Counted from the stretch's first letter, positions 44,751 through 56,663 are shown. The stretch is 64,000 bases of DNA from Oikopleura dioica (GCA_907165135.1 OU015566.1:3226501-3290500), one strand, 5' to 3'. Numbers and translations are program-made. The notes: generated from the sequence alone by a model not told the origin.

Positions 44751-44764
44751 TCGAAAAATTAAAA

Positions 44765-46235
44765 ATCACGAAACGGGGCTGAAACGGCCCGAAGGGCCGT
44801 CAAGCCCCTTAAATTTGAAAATCATGGAACGGGGCTGAAACGGCCCGAAGGGCCGTCAAGCCCCTTAAATTTAAAAATCATGGAACGGGGCTGAAACGGC
44901 CCGAAGGGCCGTCAAGCCCCTTAAATTTAAAAATCACGGAACGGGGCTGAAACGGCCCGAAGGGCCGTCAAGCCCCTTAAATTTAAAAATCACGGAACGG
45001 GGCTGAAACGGCCCGAAGGGCCGTCAAGCCCCTTAAATTTAAAAATCACGGAACGGGGCTGAAACGGCCCGAAGGGCCGTCAAGCCCCTTAAATTTAAAA
45101 ATCACGGAACGGGTTGAAACGGCCCGAAGGGCCGTCAAGCCCCTTAAATTTGAAAATCACGGAACGGGGCTGAAACGGCCCGTAGGGCCGTCAAGCCCCT
45201 TAAATTTAAAAATCACGGAACGGGGCTGTAACGGCCCGAAGGGCCGTCAAGCCCCTTAAATTTGAAAATCACGGAACGGGGCTGAAACGGCCCGAAGGGC
45301 CGTCAAGCCCCTTAAATTTAAAAATCACGGAACGGGGCTGAAACGGCCCGAAGGGCTGTCAAGCCCTTAAATTTAAAAATCACGGAACGGGGCTGAAACG
45401 GCCCGAAGGGCCGTCAAGCCCCTTAAATTTGAAAATCACGGAACGGGGCTGAAACGGCCCGAAGGGCCGTCAAGCCCTTAAATTTAAAAATCACGGAACG
45501 GGGCTGAAACGGCCCGAAGGGCCGTCAGGCCCTAAATTTAAAATTTAAGGAACGGGGATGAAACAGCCCGAAGGGCCGTCAAGCCCCTTAAATTTGAAAA
45601 TCACGGAACGGGGCTGAAACGGCCCGAAGGGCCGTCAAGCCCTTAAATTTAAAAATCACGGAACGGGGCTGAAACGGCCCGAAGGGCCGTCAGGCCCCTA
45701 AATTTAAAATTTAAGGAACGGGGCTGAAACGGCCCGAAGGGCCGTCAAGCCCTTAAATTTGAAAATCACGGAACGGGGCTGAAACGGCCCGAAGGGCCGT
45801 CAAGCCCTTAAATTTAAAAATCACGGAACGGGGCTGAAACGGCCCGAAGGGCTGTCAAGCCCCTTAAATTTGAAAATCATGGAACGGGGCTGAAACGGCC
45901 CGAAGGGCCGTCAAGCCCTTAAATTTAAAAATCATGGAACGGGGCTGAAACGGCCCGAAGGGCCGTCAAGCCCCTTAAATTTAAAAATCACGGAACGGGG
46001 CTGAAACGGCCCGAAGGGCCGTCAAGCCCCTTAAATTTAAAAATCACGGAACGGGTTGAAACGGCCCGAAGGGCCGTCAAGCCCCTTAAATTTAAAAATC
46101 ACGGAACGGGGCTGAAACGGCCCGAAGGGCCGTCAAGCCCCTTAAATTTAAAAATCACGGAACGGGGCTGAAACGGCCCGAAGGCCCGTGAAGCCCCCTA
46201 AATTTAAAAATCAAAAAACGGGGCTGAAACTTTAT
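44765..46235. repeat. 56-bp hairpin minisatellite, ~26 units
   Basis: Units of about 56 bp: cggaacggggctgaaacggc, ccgaagggccgtcaagcccc, ttaaattt(a/g)aaaatca. Each unit contains a nested inverted repeat: gggg-ct/ag-cccc outside and acggccc-gaa-gggccgt inside, so each can fold into a strong hairpin. Unit variants (missing bases in ccccttaaa, a few substitutions) show the array is old enough to have diverged. Lies directly beside the 3' end of the putative mobile element. Confidence 0.95.
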
Positions 46236-46302
46236 AACATCCTTTTTATCCCTTACTTTATCATTACACAGGAGGAAACGAATTTAAAGATTTAATTCAA
46301 GT

Positions 46303-49300
46303 TTATTCAAAGAAAGCAGTTTTTTCATATTTTTGTGCAGTCCAGAATTTCAAATGAATTTCACGCAAAAAATTAATATCTTTGGAATTAAATTGATAAG
46401 GGGACTTTATAAAACTATAATTTTTAGTCGACAGAATTTCAGAATCCAGGATCATGTGTGGGCCGCAGTCATCCGCGTTTTGCGGCATCGTTTCCGGGAT
46501 TTCGACGTCAAAAAAATCTCCCCAAATATGACTGTTAACTTTCGTGAGAATCTCGCCAACTAAAAATAGACTTATTTATCCTTAAAAATATGACGACATA
46601 CCGTAACTCCAATAATCTTCTGGACTGTCAGCGTGATCATACAGGATTATCTTGTTCTCGTCTTTCAATAGACCAGCGACAACGAAATGACCCTTTTTTC
46701 TTCCGATACCAAGAAATGACTTATTTTTGATCGATTCTTCATTTAAGAAAAAAGTGAAGATAATGCGATTGACATTTTCCATTCCTCCACCATAAAAATG
46801 AAAAATTCTTGGCCAGAAGTTCCGAATATCATTTTCGTTTCTTCGAGAATGGCAGCAGTTTTATTTGGATCAACAAGTAAAACTTCTTGAGAAAATTCAT
46901 TCTTCATAAGATTGACGAGGTTGCAAAGAACATCCAAATAATAGGCTCTATTTGGTTTGAAAGAATTGCGACGATCCGCGATTTCTTTTTGTAGGTTTTG
47001 TCTTTACCTTCCGTCATTTCGCGAACAGCCCTCTTTATTTGTTTCATATCAATATCGATATTAGGCAAAGAAAGTTGAGGAGGATTTCGTGTTGCGCTCT
47101 CGTCTTCTTTTTCGGAAACAATAAGTGTTGGAAGCGGATGAACGACCGATTTAGGTATCTCCTCTTCTTCAAAGTTCTCGGTCTCTGTCTCACCATCAGC
47201 ATTGATCGACGATGAATTTACAAATTTACTCTGGCTGTGATTCTGGGAATGCGCTTGATTTTGGCTTTGGCTTCGATTTGTGTCTGGTTCGAATTGCTTC
47301 TCATAATCCATTCGACTTTGGCTTTGGCTTTGATTTTTGTCTGGATCGAAATGCTTTTCACAATCCATTTGACTTTGGCTTTGGCTTTGAGACTGGGTTT
47401 TATCCTTCTTATTTTTGTGTCGAATGTCCGCTTCACGAATTGAGCGTTCAACAACTTCTCGATATGTCATTGGACAATTTGAGAAATCACCGGCAGCACA
47501 AGAATCACAATTTGATGAACAGATGGCATTTGTGAATTGAATTTTCGATCGATCTTCTGAAAAACATGCCATTCGCACTCTTCGGCATTGAAAAGTCGAG
47601 GGGAACACTTCTCTCCGCTCTAGTTTATCGTAATTCTCCAGGTTTACAAATACACGTTCGAAGTATTTTTCGAATGGCCTTTCTGCTCGAATTCGATTCT
47701 CCTCAATTCGAAGTTTTTCAATCAGTTCAGGCAGATCAAGTCCTTCATCAAGACTGTTGTACTTGTCCGCTATCGAGGGCACAAAGCCATGATAGCCATC
47801 GATAAGACTCTTTTTTGGATGAACAATTTTTATCAATAACAAGAATTATGAAAAATGAAAAAAAAAGAAAGCCTACAATTAAAAATACTTTTTGCTCACC
47901 CAACCTTTCCATGGCTCGGGCATTTAAATCGAAGGCATGTCGGCCGAAGACTCTCCAATATGGAGAGACTAAACCTATTTTTGAACTCCCCCCCGGAGTT
48001 GTCACTGACTGCGAGGATTTTTCTTCCGGAGAGATCAAGATTACGCTTGGATGCATCTTCGAATGCGATGTCTTCAAGTATTTTTATACTGGAAATATCC
48101 TTCTCATAGGAAAGACCGTGGTAAACCATTCGAAACCATTGCTCTTCAATATCATCATACGCGGAAAAGATATAAGTCAGCGAAGCAACTGATTTGCTGT
48201 TCTAAAAAAAGTTAAAATCAAATTTTATTCTACTTTTACCAAAAATTGTCCTTGAGTTCTTCTTGAAGGTAAAATCGAGAAATTTTTGCCATAGTCAAAC
48301 TAAAATTTGTTCTTTTATCTTTACTTTAAAATTTTTACCAACCTCAACGTAAATTTGATTTCGATCAAGTTCGACTTCACCCGCTGAACACTTGATTCGC
48401 TTTTCGTGTGATAATTTTCTGTCGAAATGATGGGCGTGCATTTTCTGGAGGCTTTCAGAGCAAAATTGGAACGCCTCTTTGAATTTCATAAGAGCTGTTT
48501 CAGATCCTTGAGGCACCCAAATAATTTCTTTTGATTTAACCTAACATGAATTAATTAATTTTCAAATAAAGCGTCAAACTACCTTAAAATGAGGGATTCG
48601 ATAATTATGTTCCGATGATTTAACATCTTTTAAGAGATCGTTTAAAATATCGTCGATTGAGCTTGAATCGCATTTATGATTGCATCGGTTACAGGATTTT
48701 TCATTTTTCAAGTGTCGAAAGCATTCTATCACAAAAAATAAATAGAAGATCAAGAAAAATGACTTACGGAAATGTTTACGAATATCAGCGCAATGAAAAT
48801 TTTCATAAATATTGTCTCCACAGACACTTCTTTGGAAGAAATTCTCGACGGTTATCCAATTGTATTTTTTACGCTGATCTTCCGTCATATTTTCTCGGCG
48901 AATTTTATTGATGAAGTTGATGGATGACTGTCCATTCGTACAGTTTTCGCATTGGCATTGAAGACCCCAATAATTATCGCTACTTCTTATGACAACGTTT
49001 ATTGGGCGAAATTTATTCAAAAGATGCTCCGAAACATAAAATCCCAATCGTTCTCGAGCAAGTGCGTAAACTTCATGAGTTGTCGCGGATAAAATAAGTT
49101 TTTGCACTTTAACGATTTCTTCTGCGCCCTTTTTGAGATTCCTTGTTTCGTGAAAAGCGCCAATTTCATTAAATATCTGAAGCCAAAAATCATCGGTTTT
49201 TGATTTTCGTAGCGTCAAAGTAGACCGGTTCTTCGATACGATCGGGCAGGATTTTTCCAACCACGTTGTTGCTATCGTTTTTCTGTTGAGAACTCAGTAA

Positions 49301-50532
49301 TTCGCCTCGGCTCTTTCGAATAACTTGATTTTCTAAGATTTTTCGGCGATCTTCAATCGCCGTTAATGTTGCATGCTTGCTGACTTCAATTCTGTTCATT
49401 GACTGAATAATATATGGAAGTACTGAAGAGTCGGGTCGTGATGGAACGATTGAAGCGATAAATGAACGTTTTGCATCAGTTGATATCTCCGCGAATCGAG
49501 GGACAAAATCTTTGAGAAATTCAATTTTCACGAGTCCAAGTGAGTAAAACACAGATGTTATCGTCTTTTCATCAAGCTGTTTGATGATGGATTCGATGCG
49601 TTTTTTTGTATGTTTTATCAATTTATCCTCAGCTTGACATTGACGTGCAATTTTCCGATTGATAAACTGTTCTTCCTCCTCCAGTTCTTTTGAAAATTTT
49701 GCTTCTTCATATCGACGTTTTCTGTCATCTTTAGAATATTCTTTTTTTTTATCAGAAAGTTGAACATCTTTGTCGAAGATTTCCCAAAGTTCTTGAGAAT
49801 TTTTTTCGTCAGTTCGATCTTTGCGAAAATTCAGCGTGCATAAAGATGCGTGCGAGGGAAAAATTGACGCGGGAATAAACATAAGACAGCATCTGCACTG
49901 GATTCCATTGCAAGTACTTTTATGTTCAGTAAAAAATCTTGTTTTTGCGATCTTTTCCGAGCAAAAAATGCACTGAACACGCTTCAGATTTTGACTTGAG
50001 CGACCTATAAATATTCATTAGTTTTTATAAAAATTTGCTACTATCACCTCTCGGAAAGTCTTTTATTGGAACTTTGATTTCTTGAGGCGAGTGATGAGCC
50101 CTTCGATATTTACATTTACCATGAAGATGACTGTTATATTCGTCTGGAAGAAGAAAAATTTTGCCGCAAGAACGACATTCAGTTCCTAGAATCATTTCAT
50201 ACAATTATTGATAAATTTTTACGCCCTACCATTGCAGGTAGTTTCGTGTTCGGAATAATCAGTATTTTTGAAGAATTTAGCGCATTTACAACACTGCTTG
50301 AATTCGGGATAATCTTGAAATATCTTTATTTATAGAAAAAAATCGAAAATTAACCTTTTAAGTCACTTATTATAACCAGTGGTCCGACGATTGATCTTTT
50401 AACTGCATCTTTTCTGATAATTTGATTCAAAAGGGTGAGTGATATTAAAAATATCGAGACAACTGATCCGATGAATATTGTAAACCAGATCATTCTAAGA
50501 ATAAAAGTCAGAAGATATTTTCTAAAATTCAA
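46303..50532 (-). CDS. transposon-type protein: C2HC zinc fingers, DDE-transposase-like core, Ulp1-like C-terminus
   Basis: Many exons with 40-70 nt introns. N-terminal part (about 50330-49880): repeated Cys/His fingers (QCCKCAKFFKNTDYSEHETT; ECRSCGKIFLLPDEYNSHLH; VQCIFCSEKIAKTRFFTEHK). A charged helical region follows, then ARERLGFYVSEHLLNKFRPI and a Cys cluster (CQCENC; SCNRCNHKC). A core near 48.1-47.8 kb has ILAVSDNSGGEFKNRFSL and CPSHGK..LIDGYHG, the pattern of DDE-type transposases with SDG/FKN and HGK/DG motifs. A Gln/Ser repeat linker (47200-47400) precedes a C-terminal C48-like domain: KKGHFVVAGLL, ILYDHADSPE, PQNADDCGPHM. At about 49200 the frame breaks by one base at an A5 run. It may be an autonomous transposon gene; host domestication is possible. 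Confidence 0.65.
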
Positions 50533-50869
50533 ATATATTTATCATACAGAAACTCAACAAATAGTATCATTGCAACAACAGAAACGTAAATATAATTCTT
50601 TTTTACAAATTTCAAGAGATAAGCAAGAAAAATAATCTGAAAAAGCCTCGGACTTATAAGCATTCGGTAGAGATGACGCTGGAGTTGGATTAAACTGCGT
50701 TCGTAGACGTTAAGATCGAGATGACTTAGAGGAGCTCCGTCGCTTTATATAAAATATTTTAATTCGAAATGCATCATTGTGATAAACATTACCTTTGAAA
50801 AATGATGAGCATAATGAGAAGCATTGGATCAATTTAATAATGAAAATCTGAATAAAAATACAATAATTT

Positions 50870-53380
50870 TTTATTACAAACTTTTAATAACAAATTGTAG
50901 AACAAACATAATTGAGAGAACAATCATAACAATGACAAGAAATATTTTGATATCACTAATTAGAATTCTAAAAAATGATTTTGCAGAAGAAAAAACATTT
51001 TCTGAGCGATTGGACAAAAAGTTATCAATGTGGGTATAAGTTAATTCAGTTAAATTAAATCCGTTTGAAAGCATGGTAAGAGCACTATGCGACCATGAGT
51101 ATGTTTCCGGGGTTAAAGATGAGAATTGATACATGTTATCAAGCTTCGCTGGCGTAAGAGTATATGAAACCATTCGCTTAGGAATAAGGAAGGTCTGCAT
51201 TTTTATCACTGCGTTATAGCTTCTTGAATATCTTGGTAGGCATATCATTCCCGCTTAAAAAAAATTTAGACGCTCACTTACTGAAATAGTTTTTACCTTG
51301 ACTTCGAACTTTCTCATTGGTTTTTATTTCAGCATATGTATCATGTCCACTTTCGATACAAATACGATCAGAATGATAATGAGCACGGCCGAAAGTGAAA
51401 GCAGACTGAGAGATACGAATATGCTGGTAAAGTCCGAATCCTTCTTTTGAATTTCTCATTTTACAAACATATGCTTCACCAATACCCCGCTCGCATCTTA
51501 ATAAATTCATTAATAATAAAAATCATTGATAAACAAACCTATCTCTTTTAAAAGATCGAAAATAATGTTGATTATCCCGATGCTCGCGCACAATTATTGC
51601 ATTGCTGAAATCGGGCGATTCGTAAGCATCAGCGTTAACGCGTCCGCGCGACTCGACTTTGACTGCATTGTATCGGGAAATTTTCGCAGGCATTTTTATC
51701 TCCACTGAGCAATATTTGTGAATAAAATTTAACCTGGCATTTTACTTGAGAGTTGAAGTCCAAGAAAAGTTTGATTGTCTTTATAAAGACTCAAGGAAGG
51801 CTCATCTATTTTGAACAAATAATTTGCAACTAAAAATATAAATAGAAATTTTAGACATAGAAATACCGATAAGCTCGCAGGAGTGGTCTATTAAATGCTG
51901 CCTTTCAACTGTCGTGTTCTGATTCTGGCTCGCTCTACACAAAGATTTGAATAACCCTTGGGTATGGTAATCTAAAGATTGTTAATAAAGAAATATTTTG
52001 ATAATATACCGATATCCTCGCACGGCTGACTGTTTGTAAGCAGACATTTGACAAAATTCGACAGTGCCTCGAATCGATGCATGTTGTCATCAACTACTTG
52101 CTCCCACTCAACTGAGTCGGCTTTTGCTTGTATTTTTAAACTATCATCATTCTTGAATGGTGTTGATCGGAAGTCATCAATAGCAACAGCAAGTTTTTGT
52201 TGGTTCTTTTTTAGTTCCTGTAATGCAACATTCACTCTTTTCTCCAAGTCCTCGGTTTGTTTATGAGCTTAATTTTGAAGTTCAGATTTTCAATATTTTA
52301 AAATTTCAGAACCTCGGTAGGAGCCAAAATAGGGGAGTGAAAAACTAATTTCGTCCACTGCTGCAGTCAAATCGAACCCCCTCTTATGTTTATCTTGAAA
52401 ATCATCATTTTCAATACGCTCATCGGAAATAACATAATCAAGGATTGAGTTTGTCTTCATTGAAATTTTGAGAGAGTCAACGTAAGCGAGCGCCAATTTT
52501 AAATCCAGTAAATTTTCTTTTTGACAAAAAATGAACTCATTGTCCACCACACGGTCATTGAAAGTTTTTTTTCTCTCAGCTCGCTCATGTTTTTTGAACT
52601 GGAATCCAGGTGAAATGTACATCAACTCCTCTTTTTCAGCTGAAGATGTAGTCACGATGAAACTCGACAAAATGAGTCGTCGTATAAGAAAATCGTTTCG
52701 ATCAGCAAAATTTCGAAAAGTGAGGAATCGTTGGAATGCCTCAATCAATAGGTCACCGCATAGAGATTTTATGGGCTCACTCGTTTTTCGTGATCTTAAA
52801 AAGGGGCACTCAAGATTTTAGATGTCTTGAAAACAAATAAATATGATAAGAAATTATAAAATGCCTCTTTCCTGACGGACAATTGAAATAATTGATGCGC
52901 GTCGCATCCTCCCAAAATCTTTGTTACGATGGAATTTAAAAATTCTTCTTGCTGAGGGTTGGATAGCTTAATTTTCTCCACAATTTCGGCTTCAATATTC
53001 AAATTGAAAAAGGTCTCGATGGAGACAAACATATTTTTAGCAAGAAAATGCGCTTTTTTATGATGACAATCGTATTTACTGAGCTGTATTTAAACGAAAA
53101 GCCACCTTTCCTAAAAAGACGCCACAAGAAAGGTCAGATGATATCACTGCTTCTCCTGTGTCGGGAAACTGGACACTCATCGAAGAAGGTCCTGGGTATT
53201 TAAGGTTCAGCGTGAATTCGGCGAATTCTTCGCTACCGATAATGACATTTGCCGTATCGTGGATACTAGAAAGAAAGATTTTGAAGAATCTTCTACAGCT
53301 GATTAATATTTTTATGTTAAAATCACTCAAATGGAAACCAATGTATATAAACCAAAGGACTGATTGTTCAATGATCAAAT
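50870..53380 (-). CDS. putative single-pass membrane glycoprotein next to the transposase-like gene
   Basis: Several minus-strand exons form a continuous coding pattern: about 53270-53080, 53030-52800, 52780-52290, 52250-51990, then short exons at 51950-51720, 51700-51530, 51510-51280 and 51240-50874. Features visible: N-glycosylation sites in the C-terminal exon, paired cysteines in the short exons, a basic site (KHKRG) about 52370, a coiled-coil-like helix (VALQELKKNQQKLAVAIDD) and one membrane segment near the C-terminus (IFLVIVMIVLSIMFVLQFVI). The layout resembles envelope or fusion glycoproteins of viruses and virus-like mobile elements, but I see no diagnostic motif and do not assign a class. 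Start uncertain; a TATA-like gtttatatac (minus) is near 53345. Confidence 0.45.
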
Positions 53381-53429
53381 TAAAAAATTTAAATATATAA
53401 AACGATAAGCAGACATTGTTTATAATAAA

Positions 53430-53790
53430 TTTAGATAGAAGCTTCTTAAACGGATTTTATCCATAATAAGACAAATAAACTTATTTTGATCATAAATATT
53501 TGCTTACGTCTTAAAATTCGCATTTACTTAATTCCAAAAGGATTTTTTCAATGCTTACTATTCGTCAAATAATTGGTTCGTAAAAAATATATTTAAAAAC
53601 AATAAGCATGCATTTTGAATCGTTAATTTGGAAAAAATTGTCTAAAACGGATTCTATCCATAATTAGACAGGAAAATTATCAATTATCACAAACAGCAGC
53701 TTTTGTTTTTAAATAAATTTTTATTTTTTCTTCAAATCTAACACGTCTTAAACGGATTTTAATCCATATTAAGACCAATATTTCTGTATT
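53430..53790. repeat. group of short hairpin repeats (TCTTAAACGGAT..ATCC.TAATAAGAC)
   Basis: Three imperfect hairpins: 53443-53475 (cttaaacggattttatccat, aataag), 53638-53668 (tctaaaacggattctatcca, taattaga) and 53743-53775 (gtcttaaacggattttaatc, catattaagac). A shortened relative (cggattttaatcca) is at 54168 inside the small secreted-protein gene. They lie just outside the 5' end of the putative mobile-element genes and could be subterminal binding sites. Confidence 0.6.
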
Positions 53791-54119
53791 TATAGTCCTA
53801 CATTAATGAATAATAAATTCTATTCACAATGGGAGTTGAATTTAATTTTATACAATTATTTTACTTTTATCATTTAATCAGCGGTAAAAGTTCTTAAATA
53901 AAAAAATATCATATTTTAAAGTGTGTATCTTTCTCTTAGTTGAAGAGATTTCTGTTAATTTGACAAACAAAATTCGTTGGTTTTTGAGGTCGCAAGTATG
54001 ACGCTCGCCGAGGCCTTCATATGGCATATTTACCACGTATGGAACTGTATCGGACTACCCTCCTCTTTGACCCCTCGACCTTGAACCCGTCTGTCAAATG
54101 TTTTTATGAATGATTTCTG
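53791..54119. other. intergenic, no gene seen
   Basis: AT-rich sequence between the hairpin repeats and the small secreted-protein gene, with no coding pattern. Confidence 0.5.
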
Positions 54120-54483
54120 TTACTTATTCAGTCCAAGTGTATCATCGACTCTTTCATGCTGGGTCACGGATTTTAATCCATGAACACCAGAAGTAGTTTT
54201 CCGAATCAACTGTCTTGACTGATCCCCCAAATACGATTAAGAATACTTACGAGGTTAGAAACGAATCCTCGACCTCAAAAGAATACTTTCGATTGTCAAC
54301 GAATTCTTGCTCCGCAGAGCGGCGTTGTCTTATTTCCGACGATGAATTCGTCGCAGACGCATCTGAGCCGAAAAAGACTTTCAGCCCTTCATAGATCTCT
54401 CTTTTGTTGTCCCGGAGTAAGTCCGCTATGAGAGTTGCGGACAAAACTGCGATGACTAGCTGAACAAAAATGGGAAATTGCAT
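54120..54483 (-). CDS. 108-residue secreted protein with a dibasic cleavage site
   Basis: Exon 1 (54251-54483) starts with a signal peptide (MQFPIFVQLVIAVLSATLIA). The propart holds NREIYEGLKVFFGSDASATN-like sequence, a furin-type site RQRRSAEQ and a Tyr/Phe-rich end. A 37-nt intron (GTAAGT..GTCAAG, 54214-54250) joins in phase 2 to SQLIRKTTSGVHGLKSVTQH, ending LGLNK, stop at 54120. Total 327 nt, an exact codon multiple. It could be a peptide-hormone precursor or a small matrix protein; unknown family. A TATA-like box precedes it. Confidence 0.65.
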
Positions 54484-54817
54484 GTTGATGATGATAAAAC
54501 CAACTCACGTCAAGTTATAAAGGCCAATGCCAACTGATAGAAACAACTGATCAAAACATAGCATGATACCGTAGACTTTCATTTTGACACTTATGGCGCT
54601 TCAGAAGAGGCGGCGCAGCAGGTCATCACAACCGCGCTTCTATTTTATCACACTTTGGAAATGACCGATGTGATCGAAGTTTATCCAAAATGGCAATAAC
54701 GAGCTAATTCTCAATTCTAAAAATTCTTGTCTTCAAGCATTCATTCTTCCATCAGGTTGGTCCTCCGGGAGGTCCTCCAGCAGAAAATGGCCAAAATAAG
54801 CCGAAAAAATGGCAATT
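54484..54817. other. intergenic stretch leading into duplication copy B
   Basis: Apart from the TATA-like box, no gene. The last ~80 bp (from about 54738) is the first unit of the ~130-bp tandem repeat, whose next two units are the start of copy B and of the window. Confidence 0.6.
54510..54522 (-). promoter_or_regulatory. TATA-like box of the small secreted-protein gene
   Basis: The minus strand reads ctttataacttg about 30-40 bp before the ATG at 54483, consistent with a core promoter and a very short leader or a trans-spliced 5' end. Confidence 0.4.
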
Positions 54818-55179
54818 ACTAGCCCTTGATTATTGTTCAATGACTTTTTGAAATACTTCTCTTCCAGCACATAATCTTCCACCAGATTGGTCCTCCGGAA
54901 GATCCTCCAGCAGAGAGTGACCAAAATTAGCCGAAAATGGCAATTACTGGCCCTTCAAAGCTATTTAATTATCTTTTTAATTATTTGTTTTCCAGCAGTA
55001 ACTCTTCCACCAGGGTGGTCTTCCAGGAGGTCTTCCGGCAATTCTCGACCAAAAGTGACCTTAGGTGGCCATATACTGGCCAATCACAGCTATATATCCA
55101 ATATTTTTAGTATAATCCTCATAAACTATTACATAATGGGTAAAAATAATGAATAACGCAATATTTCATAATTGGGATG

Positions 55180-55465
55180 AGTTATTTTTGATCTGAAAAA
55201 AGATGAAGCGTCCTTGGATCATAGAGAATAATAAAGCCCAAAAAAAAACCGAAAAAATAAGTACCCCTGGTCCCTAGGCGAGTTCGTAACTTTTTCTTAG
55301 ATCGCCCCGCCCACGCTTCATAATAATGAAATCCCAAAATTTTTTTGCAGATTCATGAATGGCACATCTAGCTCGACATAACTGCACTTTTAGATTTTTG
55401 AAAATGATACGTTTACGACATTTTGTCAAAACCGAAAATTTATATTTTCACGTCCCATTGTTACA
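55180..55465 (+). repeat. dispersed connexin-locus fragment (copy B)
   Basis: Identical to 363-648 and the inverse of 38314-38595. Confidence 0.8.
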
Positions 55466-56069
55466 TAAGCAAGAAACAAAACGGAAGGAGTCGAATTTTC
55501 AGATTTGGTCGCTTTTGTCGCTCGATCATCATCTTTATTTTCCTTCTCGTCTTTTTTCGCTTTTTCTAGGGCGTTTTGTCGAGCCTCGCATTCTTGATTG
55601 ATTCTGAAAGAAGATAAAAAGGGAGGAAAAAGAAGGATGATCCTACCGATCTTCTTCTTCTTTGAGTTGTGCTTCAAGCTGTTTTCCATCGATTGTTACA
55701 CCACGGATTGTTTCGTAATCCTCAAAAGAACTTGAGCTTTTTTCGAATGAGTCGCCCTCTTGACGGTCCTTCCTGACTCAGGAAAAGTAAAACGCCAGAT
55801 TCAACAGGTCGCGACATGTTTAAATAGATGTGCAAATTCACAGTCACGGGCGCAGACTCTCAAATAAACTCTCCTACCTTTGAGTAGTCGATCTTTTCTA
55901 GGTCTTCTTTCAGCGCTCTCAGTTTTGCGGTGTATTCATTTTCGATCTTGGCCTTGTCTTTTTCAAGTTCTTCTAGCCGCAACTTTCGTGCAATCGCGAT
56001 TTTTTGCTTCTTGTCACTAGAAATGGCAGTATTTGCGATTGCCTCTTCTTTTGGCTTGTCACCTGACAT
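55426..56069 (-). CDS. hypothetical charged coiled-coil protein (copy B)
   Basis: Same exons and sequence as 609-1252 (MSGDKPKEE start at 56069). No difference found. If the duplication is real, the gene is present twice. Function unknown. Confidence 0.6.
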
Positions 56070-56218
56070 AGACGACAAAAAGCATAATTGGGAGACAAAC
56101 GCAAAGCATTTGAATCGCCCAATATCCATTTGGCGTGATTGGGAAGAATTGATTGATGCACATTCTAGCGCAACCAGGCGTTTTTGTGTCGCATTCTAGA
56201 TCTGACCCTCCAAAGGCG

Positions 56219-56607
56219 CTACCGACGATGGAGAATAGAAGGAGAAGTCTTTATACAGGGTTTTTGATTGAAATTATGTTTCCTTGTATGAGTTATCAAA
56301 GCCCGTTCCTTAGTGCTAGAAAAGTCGAAATCCAGTATTTGCCCAATAAGGTTGTATGCTTCTGAGTCTCTTGCAGGTAATTCTCTATCACATGCCACCC
56401 TGCCATGATTCAATCCCTCTGTTATCAATTCTGTATCTTTCAAAATTCGCGAGAGAAAAATCGTATTTGAAGAGAGATTTGGTAAAAAATGTTTATTTCC
56501 TCCGGCAGCAAACTTTGGAGCCCACAGACATGATTTTGTCACGTTACATTGAATTGACGCGAATAAAAACGCAGGAAGAATTTCAATGCAAATAACAGTT
56601 TTGCTGA
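56219..56607 (-). CDS. hypothetical ORF (copy B)
   Basis: Copy of the weakly supported frame at 1402-1790. Same reservations: no clear start and no homologue. Confidence 0.25.
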
Positions 56608-56663
56608 TCTTTTTATTTTTTGATTTATAGTGGTCATTCGCTTTTTTCTTGGAGGAAAGATGG

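Noticed and set aside
44765-46235. Possible CRISPR array
   Set aside because: Units are contiguous tandem repeats without unique spacers, in an intron-bearing animal genome.
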